Source: Bacteroidaceae bacterium (GTDB taxonomy: Bacteria > Bacteroidota > Bacteroidia > Bacteroidales > Bacteroidaceae). Taken from it: a stretch of DNA of 64,000 bases. This document shows positions 34,376 to 41,779 of this stretch, in pieces; the stretch's first letter is position 1; each line of letters begins with the position of its first letter. The position numbers were made by a program, and so were the translations under genes. The notes under the pieces are model-generated. The model was not told where the DNA came from and searched no databases. It saw nothing but the letters and a program-made list of their open reading frames with translations. The DNA is taken from the NCBI GenBank assembly GCA_024401095.1, contig JAKSLR010000003.1, positions 1 through 64,000 on the forward strand, read 5' to 3'.

Positions 34376-34738
34376 TTACTCATTTATGAGTTTTATCGTA
34401 TTTGAAATGTAAGTATCGTCTGTAATCTTCATCAGTACGTCCGATGCCTGACCGATGATTTCCAGTCCTTTGTTCAGCAGTTCCATTACTTCAGGAATAG
34501 GAGGGTTACCGCAGGTAAACAGTTCCTTGACTTTTACTGCAATGTCATAAAGTTCAGAACTAGGAAGGTTGATTTCTGCCTGAGCGGTATGTATGGTATT
34601 GTCTATGACTTCTGATGCAGCAATGGCAAGAAGCTTTCTGGTCATGTCGGGTGTGATGTTTATGATTTCCCCAATACAGGCTTTCAGTTGAGTCATGAGT
34701 ACGATGTACTCTTTAAATGTAACTTGAAATATTTCCAT
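34376..34738 (-). CDS. uncharacterised small helical protein
   Basis: The ATG at 34738 is preferred (120 residues, MEIFQVTFKEYIVL). An in-frame ATG at 34765 would add nine residues and leave a leader of only ~11 nt from the predicted transcription start. The sequence is mostly amphipathic helix with no Cys-rich, membrane or catalytic motif: MTQLKACIGEIINITPD, then a long helix ending MELLNKGLEIIGQASDVLMKI. It stands alone with a perfect promoter. Function unknown. Confidence 0.75.
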   Translation of the reverse strand: MEIFQVTFKEYIVLMTQLKACIGEIINITPDMTRKLLAIAASEVIDNTIHTAQAEINLPSSELYDIAVKVKELFTCGNPPIPEVMELLNKGLEIIGQASDVLMKITDDTYISNTIKLINE

Positions 34739-34781
34739 ATTGTTGTTTGTTAGAATTGCACACATTTAATTAATCTGTGCG

Positions 34782-34813
34782 CAAAGTTAAGGCCTTTTGG
34801 TTAACTGTGCAAA
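34782..34813 (-). promoter_or_regulatory. promoter of the small helical protein gene
   Basis: On the minus strand, TTTG (34813-34810), 20 nt, TAACTTTG (34789-34782). Confidence 0.75.
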
Positions 34814-34932
34814 CTTTTTGGACAATATTTACTCCAAAATGAACAGCAATTGACTTATGTCATAAAAATGAGGCATATCAGTACTGGCTGTATTTTTTGT
34901 GAATATTTTTCTTATAATTGACAAAATGTTAG

Positions 34933-34940
34933 TAAATTTG
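34933..34940 (+). promoter_or_regulatory. -7 element of the nhaD-like gene
   Basis: TAAATTTG, 39 nt before the start codon at 34980. Confidence 0.6.
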
Positions 34941-34979
34941 CGGTCAGTTTTGAGAGGTAAGTAAAAAGATTGTAACATT

Positions 34980-36305
34980 ATGACAACAACTATTGTCGCT
35001 ATTTTTATTGTAGGCTATGCTCTAATAGCCTTAGAGAGTGTAATTCGTATCAATAAATCTGCTATTGCCGTTTTAATGTGTGTCCTTTGCTGGACTTTAT
35101 TGGCAATGGGCTATCAGCAGATGAATCTTGGTGAATTCAATCTAGAAGAATCCGTAAGCTTGAACCTGGGTGAGGCAGGAACTACCTTGTTCTTCCTCAT
35201 GGGTGCTATGACTATTGTTGAGATTATCGATGCTCACGGTGGTTTCAACTTTGTCCGAAGAGGTCTGGCTACACGAAAGAAACGTCAGTTGCTTTGGCGT
35301 ATTGCCTTCGTGACTGCCATTCTTTCTGCTGTCTTGGACAACTTGACCACATCTATTGTCATGATTATGCTTCTCCGTAAGCTGGTTCAGGCTCCATGCG
35401 ATAGAATATGGTATGCATCTACTGTTATTCTGGCAGCCAATGCCGGTGGTGCTTTCTCACCAATTGGTGATGTTACTACCATCATGCTTTGGAACGGAAA
35501 GATGATTACTGCCAGTGGTGTGATTTCAGAGATCATTGTTCCATCTTTTGCAGCATTTATCATTCCTACAGCTATCATTCAGTTTAAACTGAAAGGTGAG
35601 TTACCTGATCAGACCGACTGGCGTGATGCTAAGATTCCGCCAATAACGAAGGGTAAACGTAAGATTATCTTTGCAGTTGGCGTAGGTGGTTTGTGTCTGG
35701 TACCTGTTTTTCATACCTTGACCGGTCTGCCTGCATTCATCGGTATTCTTGGTGTGCTGGGTCTTCTGTGGTTCACTACAGAGCTTATCTATATAAAAAG
35801 AGGTGAACATGACCCTAATGCGCAGCGCGTAAGTAAATTGCTTACCCGTATGGATTTGAGTACCATCCTGTTCTTCTTGGGTATCTTGATGTCTGTCTCT
35901 GTGCTGTCAGAAATAGGCGTCCTCACTCAAATGGGCCAATGGCTTAGCGAGACGGTAAGTAATGATTACCTGATTACCGGTTCTATTGGTGTACTTTCTT
36001 CCATTGTAGACAATGTTCCGCTGGTAGCAGGTGCCATGAAGATGTATACCGTTTCTACTGCAGAGATGGTTGCAGCTAATCCTGAATTGGCAAATCTGGC
36101 ACAGGATGGTGTGTTCTGGCAGTTGCTGGCATATTGCGCCGGTGTAGGTGGTTCCATGCTGATTATTGGTTCTGCTGCCGGTGTGGTAGTCATGGGCTTG
36201 GAGAACATCTCGTTTGGATGGTACATGAAGCATATCAGTTGGATTGCGTTGATTGGCTATTTGGCGGGTATTTTGATTTATTGGGTGGAGAAGATGATAA
36301 TTTGA
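34980..36305 (+). CDS. nhaD: NhaD-type Na+/H+ antiporter
   Basis: A 441-residue membrane protein with about twelve spans of the ArsB/NhaD superfamily. Characteristic segments are AIAVLMCVLCW near the N-terminus, LFFLMGAMTIVEIIDAHGGF, SAVLDNLTTSIVMIMLLRKL, ANAGGAFSPIGDVTTIMLW and, in the second half, SSIVDNVPLVAGAMKMY. The repeated acidic D-N elements in discontinuous helices are typical of ion binding in this group. It exports Na+ (or Li+) in exchange for protons. Its stop codon overlaps the first hairpin of the array that follows. Confidence 0.93.
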   Translation: MTTTIVAIFIVGYALIALESVIRINKSAIAVLMCVLCWTLLAMGYQQMNLGEFNLEESVSLNLGEAGTTLFFLMGAMTIVEIIDAHGGFNFVRRGLATRKKRQLLWRIAFVTAILSAVLDNLTTSIVMIMLLRKLVQAPCDRIWYASTVILAANAGGAFSPIGDVTTIMLWNGKMITASGVISEIIVPSFAAFIIPTAIIQFKLKGELPDQTDWRDAKIPPITKGKRKIIFAVGVGGLCLVPVFHTLTGLPAFIGILGVLGLLWFTTELIYIKRGEHDPNAQRVSKLLTRMDLSTILFFLGILMSVSVLSEIGVLTQMGQWLSETVSNDYLITGSIGVLSSIVDNVPLVAGAMKMYTVSTAEMVAANPELANLAQDGVFWQLLAYCAGVGGSMLIIGSAAGVVVMGLENISFGWYMKHISWIALIGYLAGILIYWVEKMII

Positions 36306-36532
36306 GAGGTTTCTCAAACTCTCTTTTTGGGTCTTTGACCCAGAGGGAATTCTTCCCGCACCCTGTTCTGAGGATGTTTCCTCAGACTCCTCTTTCTGAA
36401 GGCTTCGCCCTCAGACTCCCTTCCTGAAGGGCGTTGCCCCTCAGACTCCCTTTCTGAGGGAAGGTTTTCCCTCAAACTCCTTTCTTCGGGAGATTTTCTC
36501 CCGGACCCTCTTATTAGGGCTTTGCCCTAAAA
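36302..36532. repeat. array of nine short hairpins (left array)
   Basis: Nine consecutive mini-hairpins, each with a 5-9 bp stem and a 3-4 nt loop, often TTT, TTC or GTT: 36302-36317, 36328-36342, 36445-36457 offset unit at 36345-36357, 36367-36386, 36395-36415, 36424-36444, 36455-36474, 36485-36505 and 36514-36530. Several are joined by the spacer ACTCC(C/T)TT. Stem sequences differ but pairing is kept: TCTGAGGA/TCCTCAGA, CGGGAGA/TCTCCCG, TTAGGGC/GCCCTAA. The first hairpin contains the nhaD stop codon. Confidence 0.85.
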
Positions 36533-36536
36533 CCCA

Positions 36537-36578
36537 CTTAGTATTTTTTCTTTTCGTGGAAAAAGAAAAAGTACTAAG
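36537..36578. repeat. long A/T hairpin
   Basis: CTTAGTATTTTTTCTTTT (36537-36554) pairs with 36560-36578 with one mismatch, around the loop CGTGG. T-tracts in both directions make it terminator-like for either strand. Confidence 0.75.
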
Positions 36579-36616
36579 AACAAAAAAGAAATCCACCGGC
36601 TGCAGGAATTTGACTA

Positions 36617-36700
36617 AAAATAGGCTTGGATTTGGGAAAAATACAAAAAGACCTTTCCTTATTGGACTGTATTTTTCTGTTCCAAATCCAAGTCTATTTT
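36617..36700. repeat. 84-nt two-part imperfect palindrome
   Basis: AAAATAGGCTTGGATTTGG (36617-36635) pairs with 36682-36700 with one mismatch, and GAAAAATAC (36636-36644) pairs with GTATTTTTC (36669-36677). The stem is interrupted only by 4 nt and closes a 24-nt loop. Confidence 0.8.
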
Positions 36701-36947
36701 CTTTACGCCAAATTTCTGATGCCGGAAGTGGGTAGCTGGACACTACATTCCGAAAGGTAACACCCCGTATGGCCATCCCGCCTTGCAAAAAATCCGTGAA
36801 AAAACCTGGAGCGGGAGTGAGGAATAGTGCGAGGACCTGTTTGAGCGTGAGTTAGGGCCTGAAGGGCACTAACTGAGCGAGTTCCGCAGCACCCGAACGA
36901 AGCGGAAGGTTTTAGGATTTTTCGCACAGCGGGGAGCTTTCTTTTTG

Positions 36948-36982
36948 TTTCGTTTTTCTTTTGCGGGAAAAGAAAAATGAAA
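36948..36982. repeat. long A/T hairpin (mirror of the one at 36537)
   Basis: TTTCGTTTTTCTTTT (36948-36962) pairs with AAAAGAAAAATGAAA (36968-36982) with one mismatch, around the loop GCGGG. It stands just inside the right hairpin array, as its counterpart stands inside the left one. Confidence 0.75.
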
Positions 36983-36988
36983 TAGGAG

Positions 36989-37134
36989 TCTGAGGGCGAA
37001 GCCTTCAGAAAGGGGAGTTTGAGGGGTATACCCCTCAGGAAGAGGAGTCTGAGGAAACATCCTCAGAACAGGGTGTGGGAAGAATTCCCACTGGGTCAAA
37101 GATCCAAAAGAGAAGGCTTGGGAGAGAATCTCTC
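36989..37134. repeat. array of six short hairpins (right array, inverted)
   Basis: Hairpins at 36989-37009, 37020-37037, 37048-37067, 37075-37091, 37092-37106 and 37122-37134. Read on the minus strand, ~75 bp of this array nearly matches 36326-36398 of the left array, so the two are inverted copies. The last hairpin overlaps the stop codon of the sensor kinase gene. Confidence 0.85.
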
Positions 37135-39394
37135 ATAATAAACAGTGCCCCGGTAAAACCAATGTAAACCTGGATCCGAATCCCTCTTGTGAGGCAATGA
37201 TGATTTGACCATCCATGTTGTCTGCCAGACGCTTCGCGATATTCAGTCCCAGACCTACACCAGGCATGAAGTCGTTGGCTTTCCAGAACAGGGAGAAAGC
37301 TACTTTCTGCTTGCTCTCACTGATACCTTCTCCGGTATCCTCTACGAATATCTCAACATTCTTGCCACCCAAATGGTATCTCCAGCCCATGTAGATGACT
37401 CCTTCTTGAGTGAACTTCAACGCATTGCTGAGGAACTGTGACATGATATCCCTGACACGTTCCATATCGGCTGTTGCCAGAACACCGTTTCTGCCTTCCA
37501 GCAGTTTCAACTCTATGTTTTCTTTTTCCTGAACTTTAGGAATCCATTCCTGGTAAACAGACTGCATGAATTTCTTGACATCTACGTCTGTGAGGAAATA
37601 CTGCTGGCGTCCACTCTCAATACGGCTGAACAGCAGAATGTCGTTAATGATGGTGGTCAGTTGCTCACTGCTTTTTGTAATTTTCTCGCTGAGTAGCTGC
37701 TTCTCTTCTTCCTTCACGTTTCCGCTGGTAAGGAGGTCACTGTATTTACGGATGGCATCTAGAGGAGTTGAGATTTCACGACTGGTCTTCAGCATGAAGC
37801 TCTCTTTCTTCTGTGATTCCAAAGAGGCTTTCAGTGCCATTGCCATCTGCTCTTTCTGATGTTCTCTTTCGTTGACATTCAGCAACAATCCGTTGATTTC
37901 CAGATTTTCGCGTATAGTATAGCGCAGCTCCCAGAATTCATTGATACCGTTTCTGTTCAGGTCTCCTTTCAGCTTGAAACGGTAGGCTCCGGGAACCTCA
38001 TAGCTGTTCTTGATTTTCAGAATGGTATCTTCTTGACCTTCATCAGCATGCTGAATGTATTTCTCTATATTGTCAGAGGTAAAGATCTGATAACTGTCTG
38101 CACCTTGAAGACAGAGATTGGTGATGTAGACAGATTCTTCCAAACGCTTTTTGTCACGCTTGATGATGTTGTCTCGTATTTTGTATACGATATAGATGAT
38201 TAGGATTATGAAACCTATGATTCCCAGTACATAAGCAATGATTGTCGTGATGTACTGGTTCCTGTAAGCTACATTGTTCGGCGCATTGATGATATTGAAT
38301 TCTGCAACGTAGTCGTCATAGTTCATCCCCAGACGTTCCATGGCTAAGTAATCCATCCACATCTGTTTCTGATGCTCTTTCATGTCAATCTTGTTCGGTG
38401 GAGTACCGTCCAGGATACGAATGGCAGTTTCTGTAATATCGTGTGCAATGGTCTGGTAACTTGCAAAATAGCCTGCCAGATAATCACCTTTACCGTTTCC
38501 GAAATCACTCTTTACTGCTGTGAATTGAGGACGGTCGGTCTTGGTTGCAATCAGGTCGGAATATACGTCTTTCTTCACTATGAGCTGTGGGTATTTCCAG
38601 GCATAGGTGTAAATGGTGTTCAGCTGGTCATTTCCGGTTTCCCAGTCTTCACTCAGGCTGTCTGGACGTGCGTCTTTTACATTGAGCCATGGCATCTGTG
38701 TGTTGTAAACCAGCACCATAATACTGTCTTTGAAAGTTGTTTCCCGGTAGGTATCACTAATACGTGAGTCATGGAAGTCCATGTAATTCACATACGGAGG
38801 ACGACTGATTTGCTGGTTTAGTTCCTCTCTCAACAGGTCATCTTGGGCACCGTAGTCCAATTCTATCTCCACGCAGTTCATGCCCGTTAGCTTTACTGCC
38901 AGGTCTATGTTGGTACAGAAATCCATCGGATCACTCCATTTGGCTATGTTGGTATGACCTTCCAGATTCTTCCAGGCATTCGGATGGTGCAAGGCACCCA
39001 GTACGATAGGAATACGATTAAAATCAAAGATGGAATCATATTCCGGAGTGATGAGCTGACGTGCAGGACGATCGCCTTCAAACAACATGATGTCGGGTGC
39101 CCAACCTTCGGATTTCATGCTGTCTCTGAATTGCTGCAGCGTGGTTTTGAAATCTCTGGAACTATTTTCCATATCCATGTAGACTGCTCGCACATTTGGA
39201 TTGTAACCTCCATCGTAGAGCGTACTTCTCACCTCTGCCAGGAACTCGTCATACATGCGGTGAGACTTGTCGTAAGAGAATACAACCATGACTTTGGCTT
39301 CCTTCTTGGGATTCAGGTTGCACGATGGGAGTACAGCCAGTGCCATGACAAGCACCAGCAGAGTAGATAATATGTGTTTCTTCCGTACGTTCAT
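37133..39394 (-). CDS. sensor kinase B2, phospho-accepting His replaced by Arg
   Basis: A 753-residue membrane sensor: lipobox-like N-terminus (LPSC, residue 25), periplasmic substrate-binding-protein-like domain (about 33-380), one span (about 392-417), a PAS-like region (about 430-530), a HisKA-like helix pair and a HATPase domain. The H-box reads SREISTPLDAI where S-H-E-x-R-T-P-L is expected, so the phosphorylated His is Arg. The ATPase is intact: N box SNALKFT, G1 VEDTGEGI, G2 GVGLGLNIA. No receiver domain. It is the last gene of a three-gene kinase cluster and has 3 nt between it and the preceding gene. It closely resembles the second half of the fused kinase. Confidence 0.9.
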   Translation of the reverse strand: MNVRKKHILSTLLVLVMALAVLPSCNLNPKKEAKVMVVFSYDKSHRMYDEFLAEVRSTLYDGGYNPNVRAVYMDMENSSRDFKTTLQQFRDSMKSEGWAPDIMLFEGDRPARQLITPEYDSIFDFNRIPIVLGALHHPNAWKNLEGHTNIAKWSDPMDFCTNIDLAVKLTGMNCVEIELDYGAQDDLLREELNQQISRPPYVNYMDFHDSRISDTYRETTFKDSIMVLVYNTQMPWLNVKDARPDSLSEDWETGNDQLNTIYTYAWKYPQLIVKKDVYSDLIATKTDRPQFTAVKSDFGNGKGDYLAGYFASYQTIAHDITETAIRILDGTPPNKIDMKEHQKQMWMDYLAMERLGMNYDDYVAEFNIINAPNNVAYRNQYITTIIAYVLGIIGFIILIIYIVYKIRDNIIKRDKKRLEESVYITNLCLQGADSYQIFTSDNIEKYIQHADEGQEDTILKIKNSYEVPGAYRFKLKGDLNRNGINEFWELRYTIRENLEINGLLLNVNEREHQKEQMAMALKASLESQKKESFMLKTSREISTPLDAIRKYSDLLTSGNVKEEEKQLLSEKITKSSEQLTTIINDILLFSRIESGRQQYFLTDVDVKKFMQSVYQEWIPKVQEKENIELKLLEGRNGVLATADMERVRDIMSQFLSNALKFTQEGVIYMGWRYHLGGKNVEIFVEDTGEGISESKQKVAFSLFWKANDFMPGVGLGLNIAKRLADNMDGQIIIASQEGFGSRFTLVLPGHCLL

Positions 39395-39397
39395 GTC

Positions 39398-41779
39398 TTA
39401 ATTCCCTTTATACTCTTTCACTTTAAACCAGAATGTACTTCCTGTTCCTAGGCTACTTTCTACGCCGATTTCACCACCTTGTTCCAGTATGATCTGGCGG
39501 CTGATGTTTAATCCCAGACCCGTTCCTATCGCTTCTTCACTGGCTTTGAAGAAACGGTCGAATACACGGAGACGGTCCTCTTCGGCCAGTCCTATACCGG
39601 TATCTTTGCAGTAGAACAGTACTTCTTCGGTCTCTTTCAGGTATTTCCATCCGATGGTAATGCTGCCCTGAGGGGTAAACTTGAAGGCATTGCCAATAAA
39701 ATTATTCATTACCTGTCTGGTCTTGTTTGGGTCAATGAAGATGGCTCTGTCAGGCTGGTCTTGTTCCATGTACAACTGCAGATGTGCTGGTACCAGGACT
39801 TGATGTGTCTGGAATACACGCTTGATGAACTGCGATGCACTGGATTTCAATGGCTTGATTACCAGATCGGTAGAGTTGCTCTCTGTCTGTTCTATCACGC
39901 TGGTAATCATTTTCTGCATCATGTTGGAGTTCTCGTGGATAGCCTCGTTGAACTCTGCCAGTTCCTCTTGGCTGAAGCCCAGTTCCGGTGAGGTGATGAG
40001 TTGTGCAAATCCTGTAACGGCATTCAGTGGCGTACGCAGGTCGTGAGAAATGTTGTTCAGGAAGTTCTGCTTCTGGTCACTGTCGTTGATTTGCTCATGT
40101 ATGTTGTTCAGCTTTTCTTCGGTAGCAATGATATCGTCAATCAGAATGTTGATGCCCATGAGTTCTTTTTTCTGGATGTTTTTCTCATCCACGGTGTAGT
40201 TCAGTTCATACCAGTGCGAGTTCTCCAGGGTACCGTCTTCACTGATATGTAGCCTTAATTTGTTCTTTCCCTTGTGGTTCCCAAAGTTCAGCACGCTGTC
40301 AAAAGAAGAAAGGCTATCAGGAAGGACCATTTTCCGGAATTCATCAACAGTAAAGTCACGCTCAGTACCGGATTCTTCGAAGGAATAGATGTAGACATGT
40401 ATCTTGTCTTCCTTGAAGTGCCAGAGATCCGCATTCACACTGGAAAGGGTAAACATTCTGCGTTCCTCTTCTTTCTTCAGGTTGATCAGGTAGCCTTTGT
40501 CTGCCTTGTAATAGAGCTTGATCAGATGCAAGGTAGCCAATGCCAGCAGGCCGAAGATTACTGCCAAGAGAATTACCAGCATGGCTGTATAATAATTTGG
40601 ATGCCGTACCCAGAAAGGAGCATTGATAATGTTGTATTGGTCTTCCCAGTCTTTGTAAACCAGTGGCTCTGGCTTGAACTCTTGCATGGCAATGTAATCC
40701 ATGTGGTAGTTTTTCTCGTGCTGGTTCAAGGCCAGACTCTTAGGAGAAGCTCCGTTCAGTATGAGCACAGCATATTTCACCTGGTCTTTGATTTGGGTTT
40801 CCATGCTGCTGAAGTAACCGGCTACCAGGAAATGCTTTGGGTCATTGAACTGGCGTCTTATGCTGGTGAACTGTGGGAACTGGGAGTGATGAATGAAGGT
40901 GTTGCTGTATACGTCGTGCTTCACCTGTAGCTGACAGTTTGGTGCTTTCTTGCATTCGTCCAGGTATTTCCTGAATAAAGAGATGCCATTCATCCGGTTT
41001 ATCAGTTCGGCATTGGCTATGCTGTCGGGAACGTCCTTGCTGTAGTCTCGGTTTGTCTCAGGATTTCGGGCCGACATGAAGGTCACAATGGTCTTTCCTG
41101 GATAGTTTTTCTGGATATAGTTCCTGTCTTCTGAATCAATCAGGTATTCCGTATTGATCAGATAATTATTCGGGTCGTTAATCTGGTCTGTCAGTTCCTG
41201 CTGCAGCTTTGCGTCGTATTCCGTATGATCCATCTCTATGGTAACAGACTGGTCGCCGGAAATCAGGGTTGCAACACTCAGATTCTTTTTCAGGTCTATG
41301 ATATCTTCAAATCCTGTAATGTTGGTATATCGGTTATATTGGTTCTTGTCCAGTCTGTTGATACCCGCCATGACCAGTGGAACACGCTTGAAATAGCTGT
41401 CCAGCACTTTGGTAGATTCTGATAAATGGGCAGTCTCACCGGTCTTGAAGACCCATTCCAGAGCCAGGTCTTCATTGACCAGAATGACTTCTGGATCCCA
41501 TTTGCGAAGGCTGTCTGCGTATTCCCTCAGATAGAATTCTCCGGTATAGTCGAAAGGATTGCGAAGCTGGTTCAGGTAAAGATGGTGGATGTCTGCCTTT
41601 ATTCCCGCACTTTTGAACCTGTCTGCCATGTATTTCTGGAACGGCACTCCTTCATCTCCCGTATCGTCGATGGAGTGAAGTACTACTACCCGGCGGATGT
41701 TTCCGTCGGTCTTGTCGCTGCATGCCCCTAGTGTGAGGGCTGTTGTCAGGAGGATCAATATGTAGTATAACTTCTTCAT
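39398..41779 (-). CDS. sensor histidine kinase A2, complete H-box
   Basis: A 793-residue protein with the same plan as its neighbours: lipoprotein-like signal (LGACS, Cys20), periplasmic binding-protein-like sensor (about 30-390), one span (about 400-422), PAS-like domain, then HisKA and HATPase. The H-box is intact (NNISHDLRTPLNAV), as are the N box (GNAFKFT), G1 (KDTGIGL) and G2 (GTGLGLNIS). The sensor resembles that of the first half of the fused kinase (FHSYENKGEEGLPF there, LHSIDDTGDEGVPF here). It overlaps the fused gene by 4 nt. No response regulator is encoded anywhere near. Confidence 0.92.
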   Translation of the reverse strand: MKKLYYILILLTTALTLGACSDKTDGNIRRVVVLHSIDDTGDEGVPFQKYMADRFKSAGIKADIHHLYLNQLRNPFDYTGEFYLREYADSLRKWDPEVILVNEDLALEWVFKTGETAHLSESTKVLDSYFKRVPLVMAGINRLDKNQYNRYTNITGFEDIIDLKKNLSVATLISGDQSVTIEMDHTEYDAKLQQELTDQINDPNNYLINTEYLIDSEDRNYIQKNYPGKTIVTFMSARNPETNRDYSKDVPDSIANAELINRMNGISLFRKYLDECKKAPNCQLQVKHDVYSNTFIHHSQFPQFTSIRRQFNDPKHFLVAGYFSSMETQIKDQVKYAVLILNGASPKSLALNQHEKNYHMDYIAMQEFKPEPLVYKDWEDQYNIINAPFWVRHPNYYTAMLVILLAVIFGLLALATLHLIKLYYKADKGYLINLKKEEERRMFTLSSVNADLWHFKEDKIHVYIYSFEESGTERDFTVDEFRKMVLPDSLSSFDSVLNFGNHKGKNKLRLHISEDGTLENSHWYELNYTVDEKNIQKKELMGINILIDDIIATEEKLNNIHEQINDSDQKQNFLNNISHDLRTPLNAVTGFAQLITSPELGFSQEELAEFNEAIHENSNMMQKMITSVIEQTESNSTDLVIKPLKSSASQFIKRVFQTHQVLVPAHLQLYMEQDQPDRAIFIDPNKTRQVMNNFIGNAFKFTPQGSITIGWKYLKETEEVLFYCKDTGIGLAEEDRLRVFDRFFKASEEAIGTGLGLNISRQIILEQGGEIGVESSLGTGSTFWFKVKEYKGN

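Larger units (their letters stand above)
36306..37132. other. 827-bp gene-free block between convergent genes
   Basis: No credible coding sequence. Both edges carry hairpin arrays in opposite orientation, and the middle holds three long imperfect palindromes plus ~230 bp of GC-richer sequence. The short open frames here are low-complexity, repeat-derived and Arg/Pro/Ser-rich, and are not treated as genes. Confidence 0.8.

Noticed and set aside
36703..36927. A 74-codon frame with Cys and Arg residues in the hairpin-array block
   Set aside because: It lies in repeat-like intergenic DNA, has no promoter, and has the low-information look of translated repeats.
36302..37134. CRISPR array
   Set aside because: Units are not identical repeats with unique spacers; the stems vary and the spacers are the conserved part, and no cas gene is near.
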